A DNA stretch of 64,000 nucleotides from Fidelibacterota bacterium (GCA_947472795.1 CANJBL010000005.1:62001-126000); one strand, 5' to 3'; shown: positions 25,871 through 35,708, numbered from the stretch's first letter. Notes: generated by a model from the sequence alone, not told the origin. Translations and numbers: made by a program.

Positions 25871-26269
25871 ATGGCGCGTATCTCCATCACACGGTTGCGC
25901 CTGCGCAAGGTTCTCTATCTCATTCCGTTCATCTGGTATGCGCAGCGCAGTCAGGCACAGGCCTTGCGCGCCGAGGGATGCTTTGGGGCGCAAGTGCGCC
26001 GCCATCAGGGCGCCTTCTGGACCCTCACCTCGTGGCGCGATCAGGCCGCCATGCGCGCCTTCATGCTCTCAGGCGCACATCGCACCGTCATGCCAAAACT
26101 GGTGAGCTGGTGCGATGAAGCGTCTCTTGCGCATTGGACGCAGGAAGGCACTGAGCTTCCGCCGTGGAGTGAAGGCGAGAAACACTTGGCAGCGTCCGGT
26201 CGTACCTCGCTGGTGGCGTACCCTTCGCCGGCCCATGCCGCCGGAAATCCTCTGGGCTCATCCGCCTGA
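25871..26269 (+). CDS. Small ABM/DUF3291-like protein
   Basis: The 132-residue product has a pattern of the dimeric alpha/beta-barrel (antibiotic-biosynthesis monooxygenase-like) superfamily: QALRAEGCFGAQVRRHQGAFWTLTSWRDQAAMRAFMLSGAH, that is, a comparison of a residue-by-residue moving sheet followed by a W-x-D-x-x-x-M-x-x-F helix. Similar proteins have been noted as stand-alone, function unknown. A GTG three bases upstream is an alternative start. It follows cobT by 12 bases and is ended by a strong terminator. Confidence 0.6.
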   Translation: MARISITRLRLRKVLYLIPFIWYAQRSQAQALRAEGCFGAQVRRHQGAFWTLTSWRDQAAMRAFMLSGAHRTVMPKLVSWCDEASLAHWTQEGTELPPWSEGEKHLAASGRTSLVAYPSPAHAAGNPLGSSA

Positions 26270-26290
26270 ACAAAAACAGAGTCGCAAAAC

Positions 26291-26319
26291 AAAAAGCCCG
26301 CCATCACTGGCGGGCTTTT
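26291..26319. terminator. Bidirectional rho-independent terminator
   Basis: GCCCGCC (26296-26302) pairs with GGCGGGC (26309-26315) around a 6-base loop, with AAAAA before and TTTT after. It separates the cobS-cobT transcript from convergent rpmB and can work on both strands. Confidence 0.9.
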
Positions 26320-26341
26320 CTTCAATCAGTCTGCGAAGAGC

Positions 26342-26632
26342 TTAGGCGGCTTTCGCCTGGGCCTTCTTGATGCGGCGCTTCAGCACAAGGGCGTCCGGCT
26401 GCAGCTTGGTGCTCGATGTGTTGAGCAGGAAGGCGTCGATGCCGCCGCGCTTCTCGATGGTGCGCAGCCCATTGCTGGTCACGCGCAGACGCACGCGCTG
26501 GCGCAGCACGTCGGAGAGCAACGTGACTTGATGCAAGCTCGGCAGGAAGCGACGCCGGGTCTTGTTGTTGGCGTGGCTGACGTTATTACCGGACTGAACA
26601 CCGCGACCGGTGGCTGCACAACGGCGCGCCAT
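26342..26632 (-). CDS. rpmB: 50S ribosomal protein L28
   Basis: The 96-residue product starts [20 protein letters not shown] and has the L28 core [12 protein letters not shown] and [17 protein letters not shown], with a basic C-terminal tail common in alphaproteobacteria. The ATG at 26632 fits the mature protein; an earlier in-frame ATT-type start is unnecessary. It is the only ribosomal protein gene in the window. The 146 bases upstream up to the next gene should hold its promoter; I see no clear hexamers. Confidence 0.95.
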   Translation of the reverse strand: MARRCAATGRGVQSGNNVSHANNKTRRRFLPSLHQVTLLSDVLRQRVRLRVTSNGLRTIEKRGGIDAFLLNTSSTKLQPDALVLKRRIKKAQAKAA

Positions 26633-26778
26633 GGCAAAATCCTTTCTGATCAAGCAAATATCGGATGGACGACTCTGGGGCGCCCGAGAAGTCCGGCGTT
26701 TTACCTGCTGACCCGATGTGGGTCAAGGCCAATTCCCGTCCGAAAGCGATCGGGATTTTGGCGAAAAATCTATATTTA

Positions 26779-27168
26779 TCAATGCTTTTTGCTGGTCACA
26801 GGTGGCTTGGAGGCCGGTCCATCCTGCATCAGCCCCTTCACACCGGCCAGAACCTGGGTCCGGGCGGAGGCGCTGGTGGCCGTTGCCTTCATGCGCAGGA
26901 CAGCCTGCCGTAGGCTCAGAAGCCGCATTATGCCTTCCTGATCGCTCGGTTTGGGCGGCTTGGCTGTCAAATCCTTCAGCGCCTGCTCCAGCACCCCTTG
27001 CGCTTTGGCGCGCTCACGCTGGTGCACAGCCATGACCTCGGCGATGAGCTCCGCCCGGTTCGATGGGGGAACGTAAGTCCTGTTTTTGGGCGTGTTTTTG
27101 AGCGCGGAGGCTTTGGCGGGTTTAGATCCGCCGCCGAAAAGTCCCTTCAGCTTATCACCCAGTCCCAT
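26779..27168 (-). CDS. Hypothetical protein, 129 residues
   Basis: The product starts MGLGDKLKGLFGGGSKPAKA, then has two amphipathic helices (RAELIAEVMAVHQRERAKAQGVLEQALKDL and QEGIMRLLSLRQAVLRMKATA) and a basic, Thr/Lys-rich tail. No domain recognised. It is seven bases downstream of the two-helix membrane/coiled-coil gene, forming a two-gene operon. The ATG at 27168 is preferred; open sequence further upstream is in the frame antisense-shifted against its neighbour. Confidence 0.65.
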   Translation of the reverse strand: MGLGDKLKGLFGGGSKPAKASALKNTPKNRTYVPPSNRAELIAEVMAVHQRERAKAQGVLEQALKDLTAKPPKPSDQEGIMRLLSLRQAVLRMKATATSASARTQVLAGVKGLMQDGPASKPPVTSKKH

Positions 27169-27175
27169 GATCGCC

Positions 27176-28060
27176 TCAGGTCGCCGGTTCCGCGGCTTGT
27201 AAACGCTCGGACAAATTGGCCAGCCGGCGGCGCGCGAACAAGTCGTCATCTGGCGCATCGGCGCCAACGTCAGGGGAAGAGGCTTCGCTTGCGAGCGACG
27301 CTTCCGCGGACGCCGGCGCCAACATCCGGGCGGCTTGCTCATCGGCGCTTTTGAACAGACGGAAGGCGCGCCCCAGCGCGCCATCATCGAAGATCTCGGC
27401 CGCGAGCTTATCGTTGGTAATGGACGCCAGCCGTTCATAACGGCGCACAAAAGCCGCCAGCGCCGCGCCGGCCACAGCATCGCGCGACACGGCTTCGGCC
27501 ATGCGCTCAGCGATATCGGGGTGCGAGACGGCAAAACTCAGGAACGATTGCACGAAGACATACACGTCGCCTGCGCCGTAGCGCATCCAGGCAGCGTTCG
27601 CGGCCTCTCGGTCCATGACGCCCAGACGCTCCGCGAGCACGCCGGCGCTTGCCGCCATGTCTTGCAGCGCGAGGCGCCGTGTCTCCAGCGCCTGCGTGCG
27701 CGACGCTTCGGCCTGTAATTGCATCAATGTGCGCGCCTGCACTTCCGCCTGCTGCAGGCTCTGACGATTCTGTGCGGTCATCTCGCCCATACGGCGCGCG
27801 AAGTCGCCCAAGGCGCGCCGTTGCTCCAGCACCGCCATCACCAGCCACAGCGCTGCAAGCGGGCCCGTCGCCGAAGCAATGACGACCATCAGCGACGACG
27901 GCGGCAAACCTGCCAGGGCGTTGAGTCCGCCCAAGGCATCGACATATCCGCCGACGGCCAAGATCCACAGCGTCGTTGCTGCCACCGCGAAAACAAAGGC
28001 AATACGCGCGCGCATTTGGGCAAGAAAATCGTTCAAAGGCGAAAACCGTACATGGGGCAT
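27176..28060 (-). CDS. Membrane protein with coiled-coil region, unknown function
   Basis: The 294-residue product has two predicted membrane helices (about 20-45, IAFVFAVAATTLWILAVGGYV, and 58-80, MVVIASATGPLAALWLVMAVLEQ) followed by a coiled-coil (MGEMTAQNRQSLQQAEVQARTLMQLQ) and an Ala-rich cytoplasmic part. The layout recalls membrane-anchored structural or cell-envelope factors. It lies upstream of a second hypothetical gene. No family recognised. An AAAGGA motif lies very close to the start ATG. Confidence 0.7.
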   Translation of the reverse strand: MPHVRFSPLNDFLAQMRARIAFVFAVAATTLWILAVGGYVDALGGLNALAGLPPSSLMVVIASATGPLAALWLVMAVLEQRRALGDFARRMGEMTAQNRQSLQQAEVQARTLMQLQAEASRTQALETRRLALQDMAASAGVLAERLGVMDREAANAAWMRYGAGDVYVFVQSFLSFAVSHPDIAERMAEAVSRDAVAGAALAAFVRRYERLASITNDKLAAEIFDDGALGRAFRLFKSADEQAARMLAPASAEASLASEASSPDVGADAPDDDLFARRRLANLSERLQAAEPAT

Positions 28061-28188
28061 TTCCTTTGCCGATACTAGTACTGCACATCCTTTCTGGACT
28101 TGAGCCCGGAAAGACGCTTTATAGCGACGCCTGATTCTAAGTGAGCAGAGTCGCAGCGTCTAGGCCGAGAGCTGTGAGTGGAACGCGA

Positions 28189-29055
28189 ATGAGCTTTCTT
28201 AATAAAGTTGTCAGTTGCAACCGCCGCGATTTGCGCCGCTTCGTGCCCTTCAGCATCGCGGGCATACAGTATGGCTGGTTAACACCGCCGCGTGCCGCGG
28301 CACTGCTCGCCCACCGCGCCGTCTTCCAACCTTCCGCCGGAAACGGCGTAGCCCTGAATCCGGAACTCTCCACGCCGCGCGCACGCTCACGCGCCTTTGC
28401 CCGCATCACGCCGGCGCTCGTGGACACCGGCCTCTTCCAGAAGCCGCGCGGCGAGCTTTATGCCGTGAAGAACCATTGGAGCGACGATAGCGCCTTTTCC
28501 ATTGATCGCGCTCACGTGCCAAACTTTGGTTTACGCGCCTACGGCGTGCATTTGAACGGCGTTGTGTATACGCCCAAGGGTCCGCGCCTTTGGATTGGTA
28601 CACGCGCAGATCATCTGCAGGTAGCACCCGGGCAACTCGATAATATGGTGGCCGGTGGCCAGCCCGCCGATCTCAGCCTGATGGACAACTTGGTAAAGGA
28701 ATGTGACGAGGAAGCGCACCTGAAACCCCGCCTTGTCCGTACCGCACAGCCCGTTGGCGCCATTAGCTATAGTTTCGAGAGCCCGCAGGGTCTGCGCGTG
28801 GATACTCTCTTCTGCTATGACCTCTCTATGCCCAGCACGGTTGCGCCCAAGGCCAGTGAGGAAATCAGCCGCTTCGAGTTGATGCGGCTTTCGGCCGTTT
28901 TAAAGCTCATCCGCGACACCGACCGCTTCAAGTTCAACGTCAATCTGGTGATCCTGGACTTCGCCATCCGGCACGGCGTTATCACCGCCGAGAACGAGCC
29001 GGACTTCGAGCGGATCGTGGCTGGTCTGCACGAGCGGCCACAACATATTGTCTGA
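28189..29055 (+). CDS. Nudix hydrolase family protein (DUF4743-like)
   Basis: The product (288 residues from ATG 28189) resembles eukaryotic-type Nudix proteins with an N-terminal DUF4743 domain: RFVPFSIAGIQYGWLTP, VHLNGVV, GPRLWIGTR, and a Nudix-like helix DNMVAGG...LVKECDEEAHL. The glutamates of the Nudix helix (KECDEEA) are present, so it is likely an active pyrophosphohydrolase on a thiamine-like or nucleotide substrate. A GTG at 28141 would add 16 residues; the ATG has a GTGGA site. It runs toward accA. Confidence 0.8.
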   Translation: MSFLNKVVSCNRRDLRRFVPFSIAGIQYGWLTPPRAAALLAHRAVFQPSAGNGVALNPELSTPRARSRAFARITPALVDTGLFQKPRGELYAVKNHWSDDSAFSIDRAHVPNFGLRAYGVHLNGVVYTPKGPRLWIGTRADHLQVAPGQLDNMVAGGQPADLSLMDNLVKECDEEAHLKPRLVRTAQPVGAISYSFESPQGLRVDTLFCYDLSMPSTVAPKASEEISRFELMRLSAVLKLIRDTDRFKFNVNLVILDFAIRHGVITAENEPDFERIVAGLHERPQHIV

Positions 29056-29196
29056 TTCCCTATAGTTAACAGCTATATAAGGTTGGTATCCTTCGGGGAT
29101 TGTTGACTTTTTGACCCTCCGTCGGCATTGATGCCCGCTCGCGCTGGCACTGGCCGGGGTTGCCCCCAGCTCACCACCGTGTGCGCAAAGGACACC

Positions 29197-30153
29197 ATGC
29201 ACTTTCTCGACTTTGAGAAGCCCATTGCTGAGTTGGAAGGAAAGATCGCCGAATTGCGGCATCTGTCCGACAGCGATGGCCTGAACATTGCCGAGGAGGT
29301 CAGTCGCCTGCAGACGCGCGTCGACCGCGACCTGCGCTCCGCCTATGCCAAACTTACGCCCTGGCAGAAGACCCAGGTAGCCCGTCATCCCGAACGGCCT
29401 CACGCCGTCGATTACATCAAAGCGTTGATCCAGGATTTCATGCCCATGGCCGGCGATCGTGTCTTCGGTGAAGACATGGCCATTGTCGGTGGTCTCGGCC
29501 GCTTCCAGGGCCGCTCGGTTATGGTTATCGGCATCGAGAAGGGCCACGACACCGACACACGCATCAAACACAACTTCGGCATGGCACGCCCCGAGGGCTA
29601 TCGCAAAACCCGCCGCCTCATGGAGCTGGCCGACCGCTTCGGCGTGCCGGTGATCACGTTAGTTGATACAGCCGGCGCCTATCCCGGCGTGGACGCTGAA
29701 GAGCGCGGCCAGGCGGAAGCCATCGCCCGCTGTATCGAAACCTGCCTCAACATCACCGTGCCGCTGGTTTCCGTCATCATCGGCGAGGGCGGCTCCGGTG
29801 GCGCCATAGCGTTGGCCACTGGCAACGTCGTGCTGATGCTGGAGCATGCCATCTACTCCGTGATCTCGCCGGAAGGCTGCGCCTCCATCCTCTGGCGCGA
29901 CGGCGAACAGGCCAAGACCGCCGCCGAGGCTCTGCGCATCACGGCGCAAGATCTTGAGCGCCTCGGCATCATCGACGGCATCATTCCCGAACCCGTCGGC
30001 GGCGCTCACCGCGCGCCCGAGACGACGTTCAATGCCGTGCGCGATGCTATTGAGGGCCACCTCGCCCAGCTCGTGCGCCTGGAAAGCCACCAATTGCGCG
30101 CCCGCCGCCGCGACAAATTCCTGCAGATGGGCCGCGGCGGCCTCTCGATCTGA
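29197..30153 (+). CDS. accA: Acetyl-CoA carboxylase carboxyltransferase subunit alpha
   Basis: AccA, with AccD, transfers the carboxyl group from biotin to acetyl-CoA for fatty-acid synthesis. The 318-residue product begins [17 protein letters not shown], typical of the subunit, and shows [34 protein letters not shown] and [12 protein letters not shown]. The ATG at 29197 follows AAAGGA; earlier in-frame starts would add non-conserved residues. accD is not in the window. Confidence 0.96.
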   Translation: MHFLDFEKPIAELEGKIAELRHLSDSDGLNIAEEVSRLQTRVDRDLRSAYAKLTPWQKTQVARHPERPHAVDYIKALIQDFMPMAGDRVFGEDMAIVGGLGRFQGRSVMVIGIEKGHDTDTRIKHNFGMARPEGYRKTRRLMELADRFGVPVITLVDTAGAYPGVDAEERGQAEAIARCIETCLNITVPLVSVIIGEGGSGGAIALATGNVVLMLEHAIYSVISPEGCASILWRDGEQAKTAAEALRITAQDLERLGIIDGIIPEPVGGAHRAPETTFNAVRDAIEGHLAQLVRLESHQLRARRRDKFLQMGRGGLSI

Positions 30154-30197
30154 TCTCTCCCTTTACACCCATTTTCGCGTCCACTATGGTCCGCGCC

Positions 30198-30278
30198 ATG
30201 TTCACGTGCGCCAAGAAAACCACGACGACACTCAAGACGACCACCATCGGTGGGGCGGCTGGGGCGTGCGCGCGGTAA
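30198..30278 (+). CDS. Threonine-rich leader peptide upstream of asd
   Basis: The 26-residue frame ATG 30198 to TAA 30278 has eight threonine codons, clustered as KKTTTTLKTTTIGG, plus one Ile, closely resembling the E. coli thr leader pattern. An in-frame ATG at 30186 would add four residues. Its 3' half contains GGTGGGGC (30249-30256), which can pair with GCCCCGCC of the following terminator. It is 95 bases upstream of asd, so ribosome stalling at Thr codons would control readthrough into asd. Confidence 0.7.
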   Translation: MFTCAKKTTTTLKTTTIGGAAGACAR

Positions 30279-30303
30279 ACGTGACTTAAAGCAAACCCAG
30301 ACA

Positions 30304-30336
30304 GGCCCCGCCGGATCGACGGGGCCTTTGTTGTTT
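30304..30336 (+). terminator. Attenuator terminator before asd
   Basis: GGCCCCG (30304-30310) pairs with CGGGGCC (30320-30326) around nine bases and is followed by TTTGTTGTTT. It stands between the Thr-rich leader peptide and asd. The 5' arm can alternatively pair with GGTGGGGC in the leader peptide (30249-30256, one G-U), giving an antiterminator. This makes a classical ribosome-dependent attenuator. Confidence 0.75.
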
Positions 30337-30373
30337 CAGGCGCCCGTCTCCAGCACAACACGGAGAAGCGTCT

Positions 30374-31396
30374 ATGCTCAATACGAAATCAAAAACCGTT
30401 GCCATCGTCGGCGCGACCGGCGCCGTGGGCGTCGAATTTCTGCGTTGTCTTGATGAACGCGAGTTTCCGCTCAAGGAATTGCGGCTTCTAGCTTCGGCAC
30501 GTTCAGCCGGTAAACAGTTGTCCTTCAAAGGTCAGCCGCTGACGGTCGCCGAATTGACCGACCGCAGCTTTGAAGGTGTCGATATCGCGCTGTTCTCGGC
30601 CGGTAGTGACATCTCCAAAAAATTCGCACCCGCCGCCGTGAAGGCCGGCGCGGTTGTGGTCGACAATTCCTCAGCATTCCGGATGAAGCAAGACGTGCCG
30701 CTAGTGGTGCCGGAGATCAATCCAGAAGCCATCGCGCGCCATAAGGGCGTCATCGCCAACCCGAATTGCTCAGCGATCATCTCCATCACGCCGCTGTGGC
30801 CGGTGCACAAGGTCAACCGCATCCGCCGTCTAAACATCGCGACCTATCAAGCCGCATCAGGTGCCGGCGCCGCCGCGATGGAGGAGTTGGAAGAATCGAC
30901 TCGCGCGTATCTCGACGGCAAGGACTATGCGCCGAAGGTGCTGCCGCATCCTTACGCCTTCAATCTCTTCAGCCATAATGCCGATATCGACCCCGCCACC
31001 GGCTACAACGGCGAGGAAAGCAAGGTCATTCAGGAAACGCGCAAGATCTTCGGCGATCCGGATATCCGCATTTCGATCACCTGCGTGCGCGTGCCCGTGC
31101 TACGCGCCCACGCCGTGGCAGTATCGTTCGAGTGCGAGAAGCCAATCACGGAAGCCGAAGCGCGCAAGCTGATCGCCGGGGCACCGGGTGTGCGCATCGT
31201 CGACGACCGTGCGCGCAATTACTTCCCTATGCCGCGCGATGCGTCCGGACAGGATGATATCCTGGTGGGCCGCATCCGCCAGGATGTGGGCGACCCGGCA
31301 GGCCATACAATTGCACTGCTCTCGGCAGGCGATCAGTTGCTGAAAGGTGCTGCGCTCAATGCGGTGCAAATTGCCGAGAAACTACTAGCTGCATAA
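30374..31396 (+). CDS. asd: Aspartate-semialdehyde dehydrogenase
   Basis: Asd reduces aspartyl phosphate to aspartate semialdehyde, the branch point to threonine, methionine, lysine and diaminopimelate. The 340-residue product has the NADP loop VGATGAVG, catalytic C132 (NPNCSAI) and the VPVLRAHA histidine segment. ACGGAGAA precedes the ATG. Expression is predicted to be attenuated by threonine supply through the leader peptide at 30198-30278. It is followed by a palindromic repeat. Confidence 0.96.
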   Translation: MLNTKSKTVAIVGATGAVGVEFLRCLDEREFPLKELRLLASARSAGKQLSFKGQPLTVAELTDRSFEGVDIALFSAGSDISKKFAPAAVKAGAVVVDNSSAFRMKQDVPLVVPEINPEAIARHKGVIANPNCSAIISITPLWPVHKVNRIRRLNIATYQAASGAGAAAMEELEESTRAYLDGKDYAPKVLPHPYAFNLFSHNADIDPATGYNGEESKVIQETRKIFGDPDIRISITCVRVPVLRAHAVAVSFECEKPITEAEARKLIAGAPGVRIVDDRARNYFPMPRDASGQDDILVGRIRQDVGDPAGHTIALLSAGDQLLKGAALNAVQIAEKLLAA

Positions 31397-31406
31397 ATAA
31401 ACTTGC

Positions 31407-31495
31407 TGTCGTCCTGGGCCTTGTGCCCAGGACCCAGGGTAAAACGACGGCTCTTGTGTATGGCTCTGGATCCTGGGGACAAGCCCCAGGATGAC
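31407..31495. repeat. Palindromic intergenic repeat
   Basis: The 89-bp element starts TGTCGTCCTGGG and ends CCCAGGATGACA, near-perfect inverted ends; each half contains its own small hairpin (CCTGGG...CCCAGG and CCTGGGG...CCCCAGG). Such 'CCTGGG-rich' palindromes are widespread between genes in alphaproteobacteria. Placed between asd and convergent pgk it can stop transcription from both sides. Confidence 0.75.
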
Positions 31496-31548
31496 ATTTG
31501 AACAAACAAGCCTGTCTCCATCCCTGGAAGCTGGCTTTTGTTTGTTCG

Positions 31549-32736
31549 CTAGCCGAGGGCTTTCACGCCTGGCAAGTCTTTGCCTTCCATCCACTCCAGG
31601 AAAGCACCGCCGGCTGTCGAGACGTAAGTGAGCGCGTCGGAGACACCCGCCGCATTCAAGGCCGCCACGGTGTCGCCACCGCCGGCGACGGAGACGAGCT
31701 TGCCGGCCTTTGTCAGAGCGGCCACATGCTGCGCCGTTTCGAAGGTCGCCTTTTCGAAGGGCTTCACTTCGAACGCACCCAGGGGGCCGTTCCACAGCAG
31801 CGTCTTGCAGGTCTCGAGTTTGCTCTTGAGGGCCTTCACGGTGGCGGGGCCGACATCGAGGATCATCTTGTCGGCAGGGACCGCCTTGATATCGACCACA
31901 GCAGACGCCACGCCTTCCCTCAAACCATCGGCCACTACAGCATCCGTCGGCAGGAATATCTCGCAGCCCGCGCTTTTAGCTTTGGCGAATATCGCGCGCG
32001 CCGTCTCGGCGAGATCGCGCTCGCACAGGGACTTGCCGACATCCACGCCTTGGGCATTGAGGAACGTGTTAGCCATACCGCCGCCAATGACAAGCACATC
32101 GACCTTGTTGACCAGGTGATTGAGCACGTCGAGCTTTGTCGAGATCTTTGAGCCGCCGACAATAGCCATCACCGGCTTCTTGGGCTGCTCAAGTGCGGCG
32201 GTGAGCGCTTCCAATTCGGCCTGCATCTGCTTGCCCGCAAAGGCCGGTAGTGCGTGCGCCAGACCTTCCGTGGAAGCGTGCGCGCGGTGCGCGGCGGAAA
32301 AAGCGTCGTTGACGTATATGTCACCCAGCGCCGCAAGTTCCTTCACGAACGCCGGATCGTTGGCTTCCTCGCCGTTGTGGTAGCGCAGATTCTCGAGCAA
32401 CGCGACCTGGCCCGGCTTCAAAGCATCAACAACTTTCCGTGCCGCTTCGCCAATACAATCGTCGGCGAAGGCAACATCCTGGCCGACAACTTTCGCCAAC
32501 GCCGGCGCAATGGGTTTGAGCGACATCTCGGGCACGCGCTTGCCCTTGGGCCGGTCGAAGTGCGACAGCACGATGACCTTGGCGCCGCGTGTCACCAGAT
32601 CGGTAATGGTGGGCGCGAGCCGCGCGATGCGCGTGGCATCGGTGACGCGCCCATCCTTTACCGGCACGTTGAGGTCGGCGCGCACGAGCACGCGTTTACC
32701 GGCGACGTCGGCCTGACCGAGAGTCTTGAAACCCAT
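31549..32736 (-). CDS. pgk: Phosphoglycerate kinase
   Basis: Pgk transfers phosphate from 1,3-bisphosphoglycerate to ADP in glycolysis. The 395-residue product shows [13 protein letters not shown], the substrate motif [21 protein letters not shown], the hinge region, nucleotide loop [10 protein letters not shown] and the final GGGDTVAAL. It is 15 bases downstream of gap, forming the usual gap-pgk operon. Confidence 0.97.
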   Translation of the reverse strand: MGFKTLGQADVAGKRVLVRADLNVPVKDGRVTDATRIARLAPTITDLVTRGAKVIVLSHFDRPKGKRVPEMSLKPIAPALAKVVGQDVAFADDCIGEAARKVVDALKPGQVALLENLRYHNGEEANDPAFVKELAALGDIYVNDAFSAAHRAHASTEGLAHALPAFAGKQMQAELEALTAALEQPKKPVMAIVGGSKISTKLDVLNHLVNKVDVLVIGGGMANTFLNAQGVDVGKSLCERDLAETARAIFAKAKSAGCEIFLPTDAVVADGLREGVASAVVDIKAVPADKMILDVGPATVKALKSKLETCKTLLWNGPLGAFEVKPFEKATFETAQHVAALTKAGKLVSVAGGGDTVAALNAAGVSDALTYVSTAGGAFLEWMEGKDLPGVKALG

Positions 32737-32751
32737 GACTGCGCGTGCGCT

Positions 32752-33774
32752 TTAGAGCAACTTGCCCATGGCAACGAGCGTGTCGAGCATGCGGTTCGAG
32801 AAACCCCACTCGTTGTCGTACCACGAGAGCACACGCACGAAGTTATTCGGCATGACCTTTGTCTGGGTCGCATCGAAAGTGCTGGAGGCGGGGTTGTGGT
32901 TGAAGTCGATGGACACCAGCGGCAGAGTGTTCACTTCAAGCACGCCCTTGAGCGAACCGTTGAAGGTCTTGCCGGAAGCCGCATCGGCCATGGCTTGGTT
33001 GATGGCTTCTTCGGTGGCCGACTTGCTCAGCACGCACTTCAAATCCACGACCGAGACGTTGGGCGTCGGCACACGGATTGAGGAGCCATCGAGCTTGCCT
33101 TTCAGTTCTGGCAGTACTTCACCGACAGCCTTGGCCGCACCGGTGGAGGTCGGAATCATGCTGAGAGCAGCCGCGCGCGCACGGCGCAGGTCCTTGTGCA
33201 ACGTATCCACAGTCGGCTGATCGCCGGTGTAGGCGTGGATGGTCGTCATGTAGCCCTGCTCGATGCCGAACAGCGTGTGCAGCACGTGGGCGACTGGCGC
33301 GAGGCAGTTGGTGGTGCAAGACGCGTTACTGACAACAAGATGCTCTTTCTTCAGCTTGTCGTGATTGACGCCGTACACGACGGTCAGGTCGGCGCCACCG
33401 GACGGAGCCGAGACCAGCACCTTCTTGGCGCCGGCGCCCAGATGGATTTGGGCCTTATCCTTGTCGGTAAAGATGCCCGTGCATTCGGCGACGATATCGA
33501 TGCCGAGATCCTTCCAGGGCAGCTTCGCCGGGTCGCGTTCCTTAAAGACCTTCACACCCTTGCCGTCGACGGTAAGCACATCGCCGGAGACTGAGACGTC
33601 GGCTTTCAGTGGACCATGTACCGAGTCCCACTTCAGCAGGTGGGCGTTGGATTCAGCCGGACCCAGGTCGTTGATGGCGACGAATTCCACGTCGGAGCGT
33701 TTCGCCTCGACCATGGCGCGGAAGACATTGCGGCCGATACGGCCAAATCCATTGAGAGCGACACGAACGGTCAT
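32752..33774 (-). CDS. gap: Glyceraldehyde-3-phosphate dehydrogenase
   Basis: The 340-residue product has the NAD-binding [12 protein letters not shown], Asp at the end of the second strand (INDLGP, favouring NAD over NADP), catalytic C153 in SNASCTTNC, and [12 protein letters not shown] at the C-terminus. It is the first gene of gap-pgk, starting at ATG 33774. The 159-bp gap upstream separates it from the divergent polyphosphate kinase gene. Confidence 0.97.
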   Translation of the reverse strand: MTVRVALNGFGRIGRNVFRAMVEAKRSDVEFVAINDLGPAESNAHLLKWDSVHGPLKADVSVSGDVLTVDGKGVKVFKERDPAKLPWKDLGIDIVAECTGIFTDKDKAQIHLGAGAKKVLVSAPSGGADLTVVYGVNHDKLKKEHLVVSNASCTTNCLAPVAHVLHTLFGIEQGYMTTIHAYTGDQPTVDTLHKDLRRARAAALSMIPTSTGAAKAVGEVLPELKGKLDGSSIRVPTPNVSVVDLKCVLSKSATEEAINQAMADAASGKTFNGSLKGVLEVNTLPLVSIDFNHNPASSTFDATQTKVMPNNFVRVLSWYDNEWGFSNRMLDTLVAMGKLL

Positions 33775-33933
33775 GGGGAAAGGAGTTCCTTTTCTTCATG
33801 GAAAACGGACCTGGAAGGGCAAGCCAAGTCCTCGTGATAATGCTGGGGAAATACAATAGTCTTCGACAGAATCCAAGCCGCGCCATCCATAAACCAGCTA
33901 TGCATAAAACAGTTCCCTCGCAGGTCCCCTGAT

Positions 33934-35505
33934 ATGGCCGGAAAAAGTATCTTCAAAGCCGCCAAAACCACGAAAACCACCAAAACCAGTGTAACTCTGT
34001 CCGATGCGGCCTTCCGGGCGGCTCGGGACAAACTGCGCCTCGATCTGGTGGATTTGCAACAGGCCTGCCGGCAAGAGGGATTCCCCATCATCGTGGTGCT
34101 GTCCGGCGTCCAGGGCGCCGGCGGCGTCGATAGCATCAACATGCTCAATACCTGGATGGACCCGCGCTGGATCCAGACCCACGCTTTCGACGCCCCCAGC
34201 GACGAAGAACGCGAGCGGCCCCTTTTCTGGCGGTATTGGCGCAGCCTGCCGGCGTCCGGCAACATGGGCCTTTATCTCGACGGCTGGTATGGGGATGCCC
34301 TGGCAGCCCATGTTCAAGGTCGTTTGCCGGCAAAAGACTATGCGGCACATCTGAAGCGCATCGCGGCCTTCGAGGGTTCTCTGGCGCGGGAAGGCGCGTT
34401 GATCGTCAAAATCTGGCTGCACCTCAGCCAGGCCCAACAGCGCCACCGGGCAGATGTACATCGCATCGACCCGATCTTCGGCTTTCGTTCCAGTGACAAT
34501 TCCTGGCCGCAGCCGGGTCCCTACGCCAAGTATGTCGCCGCCGTGTCTAAGTCCATCGCGGCTACAAGCACAGCCGAAGCGCCATGGCATGTGGTGGAGG
34601 GAACCGACGATAACACCCGTCGCGCCCACGTGCTCACCATTCTGCGCGATGCCATGAAGGCCCACAGCAAAGCCATTCGTAAGAAGCGGGGGCATGTGGC
34701 CAAGGCGCTGAAGGATGAACGCAAGGCCGATAAGAAGGTCGATAAGCAGAAGCCGCATAAGACCGCGCGCGGTGCCTTGACGCGCGTGGATCTATCTCAA
34801 AAAATGAGCGACGCCGAATATGCTGCCGCATTCAAAACGCGCCAGCAGCATCTGTACGACGTGCAGAAAGCCGCGCGTGCGGCTGGCATTTCCACCGTCG
34901 TCGCTTTCGAAGGCTGGGATGCCGCCGGCAAAGGCGGAGCCATCCGCCGTCTGACCTATGCCTTGAGCGCCAAGAACTACAAGGTGGTGCCCATCTCAGC
35001 TCCTAACGACGAGGAGCGCGCATACCATTACCTTTGGCGCTTCTGGCGCCACCTGAACCGGGCAGGGCACTTCACTCTTTTCGACCGCAGTTGGTATGGA
35101 CGCGTGCTGGTGGAACGCGTTGAGCACTTTATTCCGGATGAAGCATGGCAACGCGCCTACGACGAGATCAACGCCTTCGAGCAGCAGCTTGTGGAACATG
35201 GTACCGTGGTACTGAAATTCTGGCTGCACATCGATCCCAAGGAACAGCTCAAACGTTTCAAGGACCGCGAGCGCACGGCCTATAAGCGCTGGAAGATCAC
35301 CGACGACGACTGGCGGAACCGGCAGAAGTGGAACCGCTACGAAGAAGCCGTGAATAATATGATTGCGCGCACCTCCACCCGGGCTGCCCCCTGGCAACTG
35401 GTGCCAGCTAAGAACAAGCACATCGCTCGAATTCTGATTCTCGATAGTGTTATCAAAGCTCTAGAAGATGCTTTGCCGCGCCGCAAAGGCCGAAAAACCC
35501 GCTAA
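33934..35505 (+). CDS. pap: Polyphosphate:AMP phosphotransferase (two-domain PPK2)
   Basis: The 523-residue product has two PPK2 domains in tandem, the architecture of class II PPK2/Pap enzymes that make ADP from AMP and polyphosphate. The N-terminal domain has a degenerate P-loop GVQGAGGVD (residues 58-66); the C-terminal domain has an intact GWDAAGKGGA (about 328-337), the lid arginines (WRFWRHL) and DRSWYGRVL. A Lys-rich linker (about 245-290) joins them. The first domain is therefore probably non-catalytic. It is divergent from gap. Confidence 0.9.
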   Translation: MAGKSIFKAAKTTKTTKTSVTLSDAAFRAARDKLRLDLVDLQQACRQEGFPIIVVLSGVQGAGGVDSINMLNTWMDPRWIQTHAFDAPSDEERERPLFWRYWRSLPASGNMGLYLDGWYGDALAAHVQGRLPAKDYAAHLKRIAAFEGSLAREGALIVKIWLHLSQAQQRHRADVHRIDPIFGFRSSDNSWPQPGPYAKYVAAVSKSIAATSTAEAPWHVVEGTDDNTRRAHVLTILRDAMKAHSKAIRKKRGHVAKALKDERKADKKVDKQKPHKTARGALTRVDLSQKMSDAEYAAAFKTRQQHLYDVQKAARAAGISTVVAFEGWDAAGKGGAIRRLTYALSAKNYKVVPISAPNDEERAYHYLWRFWRHLNRAGHFTLFDRSWYGRVLVERVEHFIPDEAWQRAYDEINAFEQQLVEHGTVVLKFWLHIDPKEQLKRFKDRERTAYKRWKITDDDWRNRQKWNRYEEAVNNMIARTSTRAAPWQLVPAKNKHIARILILDSVIKALEDALPRRKGRKTR

Positions 35506-35692
35506 CTTTGGGCGTTTTTGGCTGGTTCCTAAACGTGTGGTTGCGCCGCTTTTTTCCGCGAAGGAAGTCCAGCCTTTGCAACGTCATTAATACATCAGGC
35601 GTTTCTGCGGTACACTTCCTGCGGCTTGGGGTTTGATATCGCGGAAGTCTACCGGGGGTCTTTTTCAACGTGTTACCCCAAAGACGTTAGAA

Positions 35693-35708
35693 GTCGCGCA
35701 TTCGCGAC
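35693..35708. promoter_or_regulatory. Palindromic operator candidate before the DUF1501 gene
   Basis: GTCGCG-CATT-CGCGAC is a perfect 6-bp inverted repeat, 46 bp upstream of the DUF1501 start. A second pair ACGGCG/CGCCGT (35716-35721, 35731-35736) follows at once. Both are GC-rich and could be regulator sites or mRNA hairpins. The rest of the 248-bp gap from 35506 shows nothing I recognise. Confidence 0.3.

Noticed and set aside
31407-31495. CRISPR repeat unit
   Set aside because: Single palindromic unit with no spacer-repeat periodicity; no cas genes anywhere in the window.
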